Of a stretch of 64,000 nt of DNA, positions 17,670-31,090 are shown piece after piece. The stretch lies in contig NZ_CP012640.2 of assembly GCF_001412595.2 (NCBI RefSeq), forward strand, positions 3,100,001 through 3,164,000. The letters are read 5' to 3'. Source of the stretch: Massilia sp. WG5 (lineage in GTDB: Bacteria; Pseudomonadota; Gammaproteobacteria; Burkholderiales; Burkholderiaceae_D). The notes beneath the pieces were generated by a model. It made no database searches. It saw nothing but the letters and a program-made list of their open reading frames with translations, and was not told where the DNA came from. A program made the translations under genes and the position numbers. The first letter of the stretch is position 1, and the number at the start of each line of letters is the position of its first letter.

Positions 17670-19083
17670 ACTGGACTCCAGATTGACCTTGTGCCGCGTG
17701 TGCGGCGTGTGCCGCCTTGGCCGCCTCGGCGCCGGCGATCCGGCCGAAAGCCGTGCCGATCGACATGCCGACGCCTGCCGTGTATCCCTTGCCGAGCACG
17801 TTCCCGGCCATCATTTCACCGGCAACGAACAGGTTCCCGCTGGGACGTCCGTCGAAGTGGACTTGCGCCTTGTCGTTGACCTTCAGGCCGAGGTAGGTGA
17901 ACGTCACGCCCGGCCGCAGGGCATAGCCGTAGAAAGGCGCGGTGTCGAGCGGACGCGCCCAATGGGTTTTGGGCGGGACCAGATTCGTGGTGTGGCAGTC
18001 GTCCAGCGTCGTATGATCGAAATTGCCGGCGCTGCAGGCGGCGTTGTACGCGCTGATCGTGTCGACGAATTCCGCTTCCGGCAATCCCAGCTTGCGGGCC
18101 AGTTCGGGCAGGGTGTCCGCCTTTTCGCCGGCAAACACCGGCGGCATGAAGCGGCCCACCGCCTTGGCGTCGATGATGGAATAGGCCACCTGCCCGGGCT
18201 GTTGCGCGACCAGGCGGCCCCAGATCGCATAGCGCTTCGGCCAGAAATCCTCGCCCTCGTCATAAAAGCGGTGGCCGTCACGGTTGACGACCACGCCCAA
18301 CGATACGCAGTCGATGCGCGTGCAGATGCCGCCGTCATACAGCGGCGCGCGGGCATCGATGGCGACCATGTGCGCCTGCGTCGGGTCGCCGATCTTGTCG
18401 GCCCCGGCGTCGATCATGAATTTGAGCAGCGTGCCTTCGTTGAAGCGGGTACCCCGGATCAGGAAATTATCGGCGGGCCATTCACCGCGCTCGTTCTGCC
18501 CCCATGCTTCGCGCAACCAGTCCCGGTTCGATTCGAAGCCGCCGGCAGCCAGTACGCAGGCGCGCGCCGCGAAGCGACGGCTACCGCTGCGCGCTGCGAT
18601 AAACCTGTCTCCGTCGAGTTCGATTGCGTCGACCGGGGTGTCGTAAAGCACCTGTACCCCGAGCGCCTCTGCGCTGCGGTAATAGGCGTTCACCAGCGCC
18701 TTGCCGCCGCCCATGAAAAAGGCATTGGTCCGCGCAACGTGCAAGGCGCCGGACAGCGGCGGCTGAAAGCGCACACCGTGCTTCTGCATCCATGGGCGGC
18801 AGGTGGCGGATGCGCGAATGGTCATGCGCGCCAGGTGTTCGTTCGTGAGGCCGCCTGTCACCTTGAGCAGGTCTTGCCAGTATTCTTCTTCGGGATACGC
18901 GTCCACCAGCACATCCTGCGGCGCGTCATGCATGCAACGGAGGTTGCGTGTGTGCTGGGAATTACCGCCGCGCCATTCGCGCGGCGCCGACTCGAGCAGT
19001 AGTACCGAGGCGCCTGCTTCGCGCGCCATGAGGGCGGCGCACAGTGCTGCGTTTCCCCCGCCAATGACAAGAACGTCGACCAT
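17656..19083 (-). CDS. tcuA: FAD-dependent tricarballylate dehydrogenase
   Basis: A 475-residue flavoprotein of the fumarate reductase/succinate dehydrogenase family. The N-terminal [17 protein letters not shown] is the dinucleotide-binding fold, and the C-terminal [22 protein letters not shown] segment completes the FAD site. TcuA oxidises tricarballylate to cis-aconitate, which feeds the TCA cycle. I choose the ATG at 19081-19083, which has a GGGAGG ribosome site, over one 17 codons upstream. The gene lies 85 bp after the LysR gene and overlaps tcuB. Confidence 0.92.
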   Translation of the reverse strand: MVDVLVIGGGNAALCAALMAREAGASVLLLESAPREWRGGNSQHTRNLRCMHDAPQDVLVDAYPEEEYWQDLLKVTGGLTNEHLARMTIRASATCRPWMQKHGVRFQPPLSGALHVARTNAFFMGGGKALVNAYYRSAEALGVQVLYDTPVDAIELDGDRFIAARSGSRRFAARACVLAAGGFESNRDWLREAWGQNERGEWPADNFLIRGTRFNEGTLLKFMIDAGADKIGDPTQAHMVAIDARAPLYDGGICTRIDCVSLGVVVNRDGHRFYDEGEDFWPKRYAIWGRLVAQQPGQVAYSIIDAKAVGRFMPPVFAGEKADTLPELARKLGLPEAEFVDTISAYNAACSAGNFDHTTLDDCHTTNLVPPKTHWARPLDTAPFYGYALRPGVTFTYLGLKVNDKAQVHFDGRPSGNLFVAGEMMAGNVLGKGYTAGVGMSIGTAFGRIAGAEAAKAAHAAHAAQGQSGVQYAEA

Positions 19084-19168
19084 CGCCGTCGCCTCCCTGA
19101 TAGTGTCCAGGAGAGTGACTATAGGGATGGGCAAGGATTGCCGCTATCACATGCGCGGCAACAGGTCT

Positions 19169-20110
19169 TCAGTTTTTGTGAAGGCCGGGTTCACGCAGGG
19201 TCGCGCCCGGCCAGCGGCCGTCTGCGACCAGGGTCCGGGCAACTTCTGCCAGCAGGACGCGTGCGGCGAGCCCGGCCGGCGACAATTCGTCGTCCGACAC
19301 GCTGACGATCAGGTTGGGCCGCGTGGCTTCGCCGTCGGCGACCGGCACGCTGGCGAGCGCCGTATTCTCGGGCCTTGCCAGTGCCGCTCCCGGCTGGATC
19401 GTGGCGCCGATACCGCCGCGTACCGCATCCATCAGCATCGCGAGGCCATCCACTTCCACGGCAATATGCGGCGCATAGTTGGCATGCCTGAAGGCGGTAT
19501 CGAGCAGCGAGCGCAAACCGTGCTTGCTGGTCGGCAGGATCAAGGGCAGCGTCCCCAACTGTCCCAACTTCGCTTCCGGCCCGGAGGGCATTCCGCTCAG
19601 GTCGGCGCGTCCGACCAGGAACAGCTTCTCGTCCAGCAGCGGCATGACGCTCCAGCGTTGGGCAGGCTCTTCATGAAACAGGATCGCCAGATCGATCTGG
19701 CGTGCGCCGAGCATCGATCCCAGATGGCCGGACAGGCTTTCCACCATTCTCAGCCGCACATGCGGATAGCGTTCGCGCATCGCCTTCATGAATGCCAGGC
19801 CCATGACACCGGCGGTGCTGGGCGCCATGCCGATGCTGACATGGCCGGAAAGACGGGCCTGGCGGGCGGCGAGCGCGGCATCGTCGATATGCCGCAATGC
19901 GAGCTGCGCCTGCCTCAGGAAGGCGATACCGGCATCGGTGGGAATGACGCCGGTGGAGGTTCGCTGCAGCAGGCGGGTCGATAATTCATTCTCCAGCCGC
20001 GTGATCTGCTGGCTCAGCGCCGAGGTGACCAGGCCAAGTTCGAGTGCGGCCTTGCCTATGCTGCCGTGTTCGACGATGCTCGCAAAATATCGTAACTGTC
20101 GTATCTCCAT
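19169..20110 (-). CDS. tcuR: LysR-family regulator of the tricarballylate cluster
   Basis: A 313-residue LysR regulator: winged helix-turn-helix at residues 1-60 (MEIRQLRYFASIVEHGSIGKAALELG) and a substrate-binding domain from about 90 to 295. The start at 20108-20110 is the one that gives the canonical LysR N-terminus; the longer frame adds 34 unrelated residues. It lies immediately upstream of tcuA on the same strand, so it is the likely regulator responding to the tricarboxylate. Assignment as TcuR rests on this position as well as on the sequence. Confidence 0.85.
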   Translation of the reverse strand: MEIRQLRYFASIVEHGSIGKAALELGLVTSALSQQITRLENELSTRLLQRTSTGVIPTDAGIAFLRQAQLALRHIDDAALAARQARLSGHVSIGMAPSTAGVMGLAFMKAMRERYPHVRLRMVESLSGHLGSMLGARQIDLAILFHEEPAQRWSVMPLLDEKLFLVGRADLSGMPSGPEAKLGQLGTLPLILPTSKHGLRSLLDTAFRHANYAPHIAVEVDGLAMLMDAVRGGIGATIQPGAALARPENTALASVPVADGEATRPNLIVSVSDDELSPAGLAARVLLAEVARTLVADGRWPGATLREPGLHKN

Positions 20111-20198
20111 ATGCCGCCGAGAGAGAGGTGTGAATGGAAGGCGGCCACGGTATTCCAGCGTGGCGGCGGTTTTGACTATAACAGTCGATCGCCCAAAA

Positions 20199-20232
20199 GC
20201 AAAAAGCCCCACCAGATCACTGGTGGGGCTTT
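20199..20232 (-). terminator. Terminator of rRNA operon 1
   Basis: AAAGCCCCACCAG (20203-20215) and CTGGTGGGGCTTT (20220-20232) form a 13-bp stem with a 4-nt loop, followed on the minus strand by a TT-rich tail. The same hairpin ends the other two rRNA operons of this window. Confidence 0.9.
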
Positions 20233-20244
20233 GCTTAATAATTA

Positions 20245-20359
20245 GCCTGACGATAACCTACTTTCACACTGGTTGCAGCACTATCATCGGCGCAAAGTCG
20301 TTTCACGGTCCTGTTCGGGATGGGAAGGGGTGGTACCGACTTGCTATGGTCATCAGGCA
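20245..20359 (-). rRNA. rrf: 5S ribosomal RNA, operon 1
   Basis: About 115 nt. It begins TGCCTGATGACCATAGC and ends ATCGTCAGGC, with the conserved CCCATCCCGAACAGGACCG loop region. Ends are estimated from the terminal pairing TGCCTGA/TCAGGC. Confidence 0.95.
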
Positions 20360-20475
20360 TGACTTGTGCGGGTTTCGTCGTCGTGTGGCGACGCTACCCT
20401 GAATCTGGAAGAAGTAGTTTTATCTGTTGTCTCAACAAGCAGCTGTCAAAACCCGGCAAAGACTGCCAAGGTTAT

Positions 20476-23354
<2,879 letters not shown>

Positions 23355-23500
23355 TAACGTTGGCCCCTGCATGAGTATCAGGGATCGTCATAGGCAAATG
23401 ACAGCTTACTTTGTTTGTTGATACAACAGATTACTACCCTAAGTGTTCAATACATCTTTCGATGCGTTGAACGCTTAAAGAAAACTTTACTTCTTCCAGA

Positions 23501-23512
23501 TTGTTAAAGAAC
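23501..23512 (-). promoter_or_regulatory. Spacer boxA antitermination site, operon 1
   Basis: GTTCTTTAACAA on the minus strand matches the NusB/NusE-binding boxA (E. coli TGCTCTTTAACAA). It lies between tRNA-Ala and 23S, where many rRNA operons keep a second boxA. The rest of the 23355-23573 spacer holds the 23S processing arm and no gene. Confidence 0.7.
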
Positions 23513-23573
23513 GAGAACTACACTTATCGAAACTCAGTTTGCTCTGAACTTGGATAAATGCAGTGGTGAAGAG

Positions 23574-23649
23574 TGGTGGAGGATGACGGGATCGAACCGA
23601 CGACCCCCTGCTTGCAAAGCAGGTGCTCTCCCAGCTGAGCTAATCCCCC
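23574..23649 (-). tRNA. tRNA-Ala (TGC), operon 1
   Basis: 76 nt, starting GGGGGATTAGCTCAGCTGGG and ending in an encoded CCA. The anticodon loop reads CTTTGCAAG with anticodon TGC. Acceptor, D, anticodon and T stems all pair. Confidence 0.97.
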
Positions 23650-23664
23650 GACATACATCTAACG

Positions 23665-23741
23665 TGGTAGGGCTGGTTGGACTCGAACCAACGACCCCCG
23701 CGTTATCAACACGGTGCTCTAACCAGCTGAGCTACAGCCCC
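23665..23741 (-). tRNA. tRNA-Ile (GAT), operon 1
   Basis: 77 nt, starting GGGGCTGTAGCTCAGCTGG with encoded CCA. The anticodon loop TTGATAAC carries GAT. It lies 15 bp upstream of tRNA-Ala in the 16S-23S spacer. Confidence 0.97.
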
Positions 23742-23819
23742 GAAAACTCTTCTCGTTTAACTTTTGAACAGTCGATAAGCGTAGGCGCTTGATGCTGAGC
23801 TTTCGCTCCAGTGCCACTC

Positions 23820-25355
<1,536 letters not shown>

Positions 25356-25532
25356 AATCTCTGTTTTGTCATCCGCTTTCGCAGACAACGTGTCGCTCAC
25401 TCAAAATACTGACCGTCACTCATTGCTGAGCAACGTATTTCTTTTGTGTGAACATTTGATAATTTAAGCATTCAGCAACCACTGACGCGGCTGCTGGCAC
25501 TTCATCAAACGCCCACACTTATCGACTGTTGA

Positions 25533-25543
25533 TTGTTAAAGAA
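25533..25543 (-). promoter_or_regulatory. Leader boxA antitermination site, operon 1
   Basis: TTCTTTAACAA on the minus strand in the transcribed leader, about 180 nt before the 16S 5' end and followed by a GTGTGGGCG stretch, as in the E. coli rrn leader. The 25356-25731 leader holds this site and the 16S processing arm; I see no gene in it. Confidence 0.7.
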
Positions 25544-25731
25544 CTGTGTTCGGTACTGCCTTGCTGCGTTTGCGAATCGTTTTGTTCGTCAGCAGCAGAG
25601 AAGCGAGATTATGCAGTGTTTCGTTTAATCCGTCAACTCTCGTTTTCGCAGACACACAACAGATTTCAAATCTTGCCAAGATAACCATCTGATTCGCTTG
25701 GCTTTTTGTGTGCTGCAAAAGCAGGACGCGA

Positions 25732-25761
25732 ACTATAGCAAACCTGTATGCGAACATGCAA
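25732..25761 (-). promoter_or_regulatory. Promoter of rRNA operon 1
   Basis: Minus-strand TTGCAT (-35, 25756-25761) and TATAGT (-10, 25732-25737) with an 18-bp spacer, then a GC-rich discriminator TCGCGTCC, the hallmark of a stringently controlled rRNA promoter. All three operons share the TATAGTTC core. Confidence 0.75.
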
Positions 25762-25896
25762 GAGGGCCACGTCGCTTTTTCGCACACGAACGAGACAGCT
25801 ATGTGTGCGGCCTAACGGAAGCAATTGCACTGGGGCAGATAATGAACTGCTAAGCCGTCTGCAATCCATCCTTGCCATCTCTTTCGAAAGCCTGCG

Positions 25897-26589
25897 ATGC
25901 CAGACCAACCCAGCCATCCTGCCGCTGACGTGCATCTACCTGCGGACGTCGATACTTCACGCCGCGGCTTCATGCAGTCCACCCTGCTCGCGGTGGGCGC
26001 CAGCCAACTCCCCCTGGCGTCCGCGAACGCCGCGCCGGCAAGCAGCGCCACACCGCCCGTTCCCGTCGTTCCGCCACGTGCGGTCACGCTGCACATCAAT
26101 GGCGCCGATCACCAGCTCTCGATCGAACCGCGTGTCACCCTGCTCGACGCCCTGCGTGAAGTCCTGCACCTGACCGGCACCAAGAAAGGCTGCGACCGCG
26201 GCCAGTGCGGCGCCTGCACCGTGCTGGTCGACGGTCGCCGCGTCAATTCCTGCCTGACGCTCGCGGTCATGCAGCAGGGAGCGAAGATCACGACCATCGA
26301 AGGCATCGCCCGCGGCCAGGAACTGGCGCCGATCCAGGCGGCCTTCATCGAGCACGATGCCTTCCAGTGCGGCTACTGCACCCCGGGCCAGATCTGCTCG
26401 GCCGTGGCCTGCATCGCCGAAATGAAAGCCGGCACGGCGAGCGCGGTCACGCCCGATGTGCGCCAGCAGACGGTCGCGTTCACCGATCCGGAGATCCGCG
26501 AGCGCATGAGCGGCAACCTGTGCCGCTGCGGCGCCTACAACAACATCGTCACCGCCATCCAGGCTGCTTCGACGCAGACCAGGGCCTAG
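25897..26589 (+). CDS. paoA: Periplasmic aldehyde oxidoreductase, 2Fe-2S subunit
   Basis: A 230-residue small subunit of the xanthine-oxidase family. The N-terminus has a Tat signal (SRRGFMQSTLLAVGASQ, residues 21-37), so the folded complex is exported to the periplasm. Two 2Fe-2S sites are seen: a plant-ferredoxin type (GCDRGQCGACTVLVDG ... NSC) and the C-terminal helical type (CGYCTPGQ ... NLCRCGAY). This is the E. coli PaoA (YagT) arrangement. It is followed by paoB after 9 bp. No strong ribosome site precedes the ATG. Confidence 0.93.
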   Translation: MPDQPSHPAADVHLPADVDTSRRGFMQSTLLAVGASQLPLASANAAPASSATPPVPVVPPRAVTLHINGADHQLSIEPRVTLLDALREVLHLTGTKKGCDRGQCGACTVLVDGRRVNSCLTLAVMQQGAKITTIEGIARGQELAPIQAAFIEHDAFQCGYCTPGQICSAVACIAEMKAGTASAVTPDVRQQTVAFTDPEIRERMSGNLCRCGAYNNIVTAIQAASTQTRA

Positions 26590-26598
26590 GGGATCCGC

Positions 26599-27597
26599 AT
26601 GCGCGCCATCGACTTCGACCAGGCCAGCGACCCTGCAAGCGCCATCCGCCTGATCCAGCAGCCGAACGCCAGGTTCATCGGCGGCGGCACCAACCTGCTC
26701 GACCTCATGAAAGGCGACGTCGAACAGCCGGCGCGGCTCATCGACATCAACCACATCGGCCTGGACCGGATCGCGGAACTGCCGGACGGCGGCCTGCGCA
26801 TCGGCGCCCTGGCCCGCAACAGCGATACCGCCAACCATCCGCTGGTACGCACGCGCTACCCGCTACTGACCCAGGCCCTGCTGGCCGGCGCTTCGCCTCA
26901 GCTGCGGAACATGGCGACCATCGGCGGCAACCTGCTGCAGCGCACCCGCTGCCCCTACTTCATGGATACCGCCTTCGCGATGTGTAACAAGCGCGCGCCC
27001 GGCACCGGCTGCGGTGCGCGCGAAGGCGTGAACCGCATGCATGCGATCCTCGGCGCCAGCAGCGCCTGCATCGCAGTGAATCCGTCCGATATGAACGTCG
27101 CCCTCGCCGCTCTCGATGCGACGATCCGGGTCAGCGGTCCGAAGGGCGAACGCAGCATCCCGATCGCCGAGTTCCATCGCCTGCCGGGCACCATGCCGCA
27201 AGTCGATACGATCCTGCATGCGGATGAGCTGATCACCGCGGTCGACCTGCCGCCATCCGCCTTCGCGCGCCACGCCCACTACCTGAAGGTGCGGGAGCGG
27301 AACAGCTATGCCTTCGCGCTGGTCTCGGCCGCGGCGGCGCTGGAGATGGATGGCCAGGTGGTGCGCCAGGCCCGCATCGCCCTCGGCGGCGTCGCACACA
27401 AGCCGTGGCGGGTGCCGGCGGCGGAAGCGCTGCTGGCCGGCCAGCCGCTGGACGACACCCGCTCCCTGCAGGCGGCCAGGCTGCTGCTCGACGGCGCCCA
27501 GGCCTTGAGGGACAACGCGTACAAGATCAGGCTCGCCGAACGCGCGGTCGTACGCGCGCTGCGCGAGGCACGGGAAAACAGCGGAGAAGTGGCATGA
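26599..27597 (+). CDS. paoB: Periplasmic aldehyde oxidoreductase, FAD subunit
   Basis: A 332-residue FAD-binding subunit (CO-dehydrogenase medium-chain type). FIGGGTNLLDLMKGDVE and NMATIGGNLLQRTRCPYF are the FAD-site motifs. The cysteines in RTRCPYF, FAMCNKRAPGTGC and SSACIAV match the extra 4Fe-4S cluster known in E. coli PaoB. AGGGGA lies just before the ATG. The stop codon overlaps the start of paoC (ATGA), so the two are translationally coupled. Confidence 0.93.
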   Translation: MRAIDFDQASDPASAIRLIQQPNARFIGGGTNLLDLMKGDVEQPARLIDINHIGLDRIAELPDGGLRIGALARNSDTANHPLVRTRYPLLTQALLAGASPQLRNMATIGGNLLQRTRCPYFMDTAFAMCNKRAPGTGCGAREGVNRMHAILGASSACIAVNPSDMNVALAALDATIRVSGPKGERSIPIAEFHRLPGTMPQVDTILHADELITAVDLPPSAFARHAHYLKVRERNSYAFALVSAAAALEMDGQVVRQARIALGGVAHKPWRVPAAEALLAGQPLDDTRSLQAARLLLDGAQALRDNAYKIRLAERAVVRALREARENSGEVA

Positions 27598-29840
27598 GTG
27601 TGATCGGACAAGGCATCGACCGCCTCGACGGGCGGCTCAAGGTCACCGGCCAGGCCACCTACTCCGCCGAGCACCAGGTCCCGCGGCTGGCCCACGGGAT
27701 GATGGTGCTGTCGACCGTGCCCAAGGGCCGCATTGCCGCGATCGACGTTGCCGCCGTCAGGCGCATGTCCGGCGTGCTGCTGGTGATGACGCACCAGAAC
27801 GCGCCGCGCCTGCCGAAGCCGGGCAAGGCCGAAGGCAGCGCCGGCGGCAAGGAGCAATCGAAGCCCGACCAGAAAAAGCAGCCGCCGAATCCCAGGCTGT
27901 CATTGCTGCAGGACGACCGCGTCCAGTACAACGCCCAGCCGATTGCGGTGGTCGTGGCCGACACCTTCGAGCACGCGCGCGACGCCGCCCGCCGGCTGCA
28001 GGTGCGCTATGCGGCGGAGCCGGCCCAGCTCGACTTCCGGACGGCGAAGACGAAGCTGCGCCGTCCCGAGGCCCAGCCCGACCGTCCGCCCGACACGGGC
28101 CGCGGCAACGTCGCGCGCAGCATGGAGCGTGCGGCGCAGAAGCTGGACCTGGTGTACACCACGCCGATGGAGAACCACAACCCGCTCGAGCCGCATGCGA
28201 CCATCGCGGCCTGGGAAGGCGACCGTCTGACCCTGTACGACGCGACCCAGAACATTTCCGGCGTGCGGCGCACGGCGGCCCAGACCTTCGGCATGGATCC
28301 GGAAAAAATCCGCGTGGTCTGCCCCTTCGTCGGCGGCGGCTTCGGCTGCAAGGGCTCGACCTGGTCGCACGTGATGCTGGCGGCGATGGCGGCGCGCCTG
28401 GCCGGCGTGCCGGTCAAGATCGTGCTCGAGCGCACCCAGATGTACGGCCCGGTCGGCGCGCGTCCGCTGACCGAGCAGCGCCTGCGGCTGGGCGCCACGA
28501 ACGAGGGCAAGCTGCTGGCGGTAACGCACGACACGGTATCCAGCACCTCCTTCGTCGACGATTTCGTCGAGCCCTGCACGGCCGTGACCCGCAAGGCCTA
28601 TGCGAGCGAGAGCCTGCAGACCTCGCAGCGCCTGGCGACCCTGAACGTCGGCGTGCCGACCTATATGCGGGCGCCGGGCGAGTCGAGCGGCAGCTTCGCG
28701 CTCGAGTCGGCGATGGACGAGCTGGCGTATGCCCTGAAGCTCGATCCGGTCGCGCTGCGCCTGCTGAACTATGCGGAGAAGGAGCCTGAGAAGGACATTC
28801 CCTGGTCCAGCAAATCGCTGCGCGAGTGCTACCGCATCGGCGCCGAACGCTTCGGCTGGTCGCGCCGCTCGCCCGAACCGGGATCGATGCGCATCGGCCG
28901 CACCCAGATCGGCTGGGGCATGGCGACCGCCTCCTATCCGGCCAACCGCAAGGGCTCCAAGGCCTCGGCAAGCATCGATGCGGACGGTTTTCTGCTGGTG
29001 CGCAGCGGCACCCACGATCTCGGCACCGGCACCTATACGGTCATGGCGCAGATCGCGGCGGATGCCCTGGGCGTGGAGGTGTCGCGCGTACGCGTCGAGC
29101 TCGGCGACACGCGCTTCCCGGAAGCCCCGGTGTCGGGCGGCTCGCAGACCGTCGCCAGCGTCGGCCCGGCCGTGCACCAGGCGGCGCGCGCGGCGCGCGA
29201 CAAGCTGATCGCGACCGCACTGGGCGATGCCGCTTCAAGCCTGCACGGCCTGAACGCAAACGACGTCGACGCCGCCGGCGGCTGGCTGTTCGCAAAAGCG
29301 GACCGGACGCGGCGCGATGCGATGGCGGATGTGGTGAGGCGCAACGGCGGACAGCCGATCACGGCCGAAGCGAGCGCCGACCAGGGCGACGAGAAGAAGC
29401 GCTACGGCATGCAGGCCTTCGGCGCGGTTTTCGTCGAGGTGCACGTGGATCCGGACCTGGGTACGATCCGGGTGCCGCGCATCGTCGCCGCCTACGGTGT
29501 GGGGCGCGTGGTCAACCGCAAGACCACGCACAGCCAGCTGATGGGCGGGATCGTCTGGGGCCTCGGCATGGGCCTGATGGAGCAAACCGAGATGGACTGG
29601 CGCGTGGGACGGGCGGTGAACGCCAATCTGGCCGACTACCACGTTCCGGTGAATGCCGATATCGGCAGCATCGACATCAGCATGGTCGACGAACACGACG
29701 CCTACATCAACGAGCTGGGCACCAAGGGCGTCGGCGAGATCGGCATCACCGGGGTGGCGGCGGCGATCGCCAACGCGGTCTATCACGCGACCGGCAAGCG
29801 CATCCGCGACCTGCCGATCACGCCCGACAAGCTCATTTGA
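27594..29840 (+). CDS. paoC: Periplasmic aldehyde oxidoreductase, molybdenum-binding subunit
   Basis: A 748-residue Moco subunit. VGGGFGCKGSTWSHV and the late GTKGVGEIGITGVAAAIANAV, with the catalytic Glu near residue 715, define the family. The trimer PaoABC oxidises aromatic and other aldehydes to acids in the periplasm and detoxifies them. I start at 27594 (MSVIGQGIDRLDG), overlapping the paoB stop, rather than at upstream in-frame codons. No signal peptide is present; the complex should be carried out by the PaoA Tat signal. The dedicated Moco maturation gene paoD is not in the window. The last 8 bp overlap the convergent beta-lactamase gene. Confidence 0.93.
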   Translation: MSVIGQGIDRLDGRLKVTGQATYSAEHQVPRLAHGMMVLSTVPKGRIAAIDVAAVRRMSGVLLVMTHQNAPRLPKPGKAEGSAGGKEQSKPDQKKQPPNPRLSLLQDDRVQYNAQPIAVVVADTFEHARDAARRLQVRYAAEPAQLDFRTAKTKLRRPEAQPDRPPDTGRGNVARSMERAAQKLDLVYTTPMENHNPLEPHATIAAWEGDRLTLYDATQNISGVRRTAAQTFGMDPEKIRVVCPFVGGGFGCKGSTWSHVMLAAMAARLAGVPVKIVLERTQMYGPVGARPLTEQRLRLGATNEGKLLAVTHDTVSSTSFVDDFVEPCTAVTRKAYASESLQTSQRLATLNVGVPTYMRAPGESSGSFALESAMDELAYALKLDPVALRLLNYAEKEPEKDIPWSSKSLRECYRIGAERFGWSRRSPEPGSMRIGRTQIGWGMATASYPANRKGSKASASIDADGFLLVRSGTHDLGTGTYTVMAQIAADALGVEVSRVRVELGDTRFPEAPVSGGSQTVASVGPAVHQAARAARDKLIATALGDAASSLHGLNANDVDAAGGWLFAKADRTRRDAMADVVRRNGGQPITAEASADQGDEKKRYGMQAFGAVFVEVHVDPDLGTIRVPRIVAAYGVGRVVNRKTTHSQLMGGIVWGLGMGLMEQTEMDWRVGRAVNANLADYHVPVNADIGSIDISMVDEHDAYINELGTKGVGEIGITGVAAAIANAVYHATGKRIRDLPITPDKLI

Positions 29841-30993
29841 TCAGCTGCCCGAGGATGGCGTGGGCGGCCTCGACCCGCGCCGCGTTCGGATAGTTTTTAT
29901 TCGCCAGCATGACGATGCCAACCCGGCGGTCCGGCACGAACAGCACGTAGGCGCCGAAGCCCCGGGTGGCGCCGGTCTTGTTGAACAGCGTCCCGCGCGG
30001 CGAGGACTGCGGCGGTTCGAGCCGGGTCACCGGATTCGCGCCGCGACTCATCCTGTCGCCGTTCCCGGCCTGCAGGCGCGCCAGGCTCACCGGCAGGCGG
30101 TACTGCTCCCACCCGAGGCCCTGCACCGTGTCGCCGGTTTGAAAGTAACCGGTGTGGGTGCACGCCACGGCGTCCCGCATCGCTTCCGGCAGCTGGCCGG
30201 GGTCGATATTCTCCTGCACGAAGCGGATCATGTCGGCGGCGCTCGACTTGACGCCGTATGTCTCCGCATCGAAGACGCCGGGACTGACCCGCACCGGCTT
30301 GTTCGCGCTGTCGTAGCCCCAGGCGTAATCCGCCATCGCCGCCGCCGGGATCCGGATATGGCTGTGCCGCAGGCCGAGCGCGGGGAACAGGCGGCCCTCG
30401 ACGGCGTCGGCAAAACCGGATTGCAGCGCCAGCGCGGTCGCATGCCCGAACAGGCCGATGCTCGGGTTCGAGTAGCGGCGCTGCGTGCCGGGCGGCGCAT
30501 CCGGGATCCAGTCGCGGAAGTACGCCACCATCTGCGCCTCGTTCGTGACCTCGTCCGGCATCTGCTGGGGCAGGCCGCCGGCGGTATAGGTGCCGAGTTC
30601 GAGCAGGCTGGCGCGGTCGATCGCACTGCCCTTCAGCTGCGGCATGGCCTTGCCGGGATGGTCGTCGAAGGACAGCTTGCCGAGATTGCGGGCGTAGCAG
30701 CCCAGGGTCGCGGTGAAGGTCTTGCTGACCGAGCCCAGTTCGAACAGCGTGTGCTCGCTGACCGCGCGGCGCTGCTCTTTCGACGCCAGGCCGTAATTGA
30801 AAAACGTGGTCTGGCCGTCGACGGTCACGGCGACCGCCATCCCGGGTACGCCGTGCTGCGCCATCAGGGGCTTGATCGCACGATCGACAGCATCGCGCAG
30901 GGCTGCGGTGTCCGCGGCGGCGTGGCCCGCGAGCGGCAAAAGGCCGAGGCAGGCAAGGGCAAGGCGCGTGATGGGTTGCAGTCGGAAGCGCAA
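29833..30993 (-). CDS. ampC: Class C (AmpC-type) beta-lactamase
   Basis: A 386-residue periplasmic serine hydrolase with a signal peptide (cleavage near GHA-AADTA, residue 25-27). The three active-site motifs of class C enzymes are present in order: Ser88-Val-Ser-Lys91, Tyr174-Ser-Asn176 and Lys339-Thr-Gly341. Length and motif spacing fit a true AmpC rather than a general esterase or DD-peptidase. It would hydrolyse cephalosporins and penicillins. No ampR gene adjoins it, so if it is inducible the control lies elsewhere. A relation to esterases of the same fold cannot be fully excluded without testing. Confidence 0.88.
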   Translation of the reverse strand: MRFRLQPITRLALACLGLLPLAGHAAADTAALRDAVDRAIKPLMAQHGVPGMAVAVTVDGQTTFFNYGLASKEQRRAVSEHTLFELGSVSKTFTATLGCYARNLGKLSFDDHPGKAMPQLKGSAIDRASLLELGTYTAGGLPQQMPDEVTNEAQMVAYFRDWIPDAPPGTQRRYSNPSIGLFGHATALALQSGFADAVEGRLFPALGLRHSHIRIPAAAMADYAWGYDSANKPVRVSPGVFDAETYGVKSSAADMIRFVQENIDPGQLPEAMRDAVACTHTGYFQTGDTVQGLGWEQYRLPVSLARLQAGNGDRMSRGANPVTRLEPPQSSPRGTLFNKTGATRGFGAYVLFVPDRRVGIVMLANKNYPNAARVEAAHAILGQLIK

Positions 30994-31090
30994 GCTGTTC
31001 TCCTTTCGTGGTGACGCATCAGTATAGGCAGGACGGCGCTGGCGGGAACAGCGCGGCCATCCCGGTGCGCCGGCGTTTCGTCACATCGCG

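Noticed and set aside
23550..23792. Open frame of 80 codons across the tRNA-Ala and tRNA-Ile genes
   Set aside because: It is the complement of the two tRNAs; the apparent conservation comes from the tRNAs.
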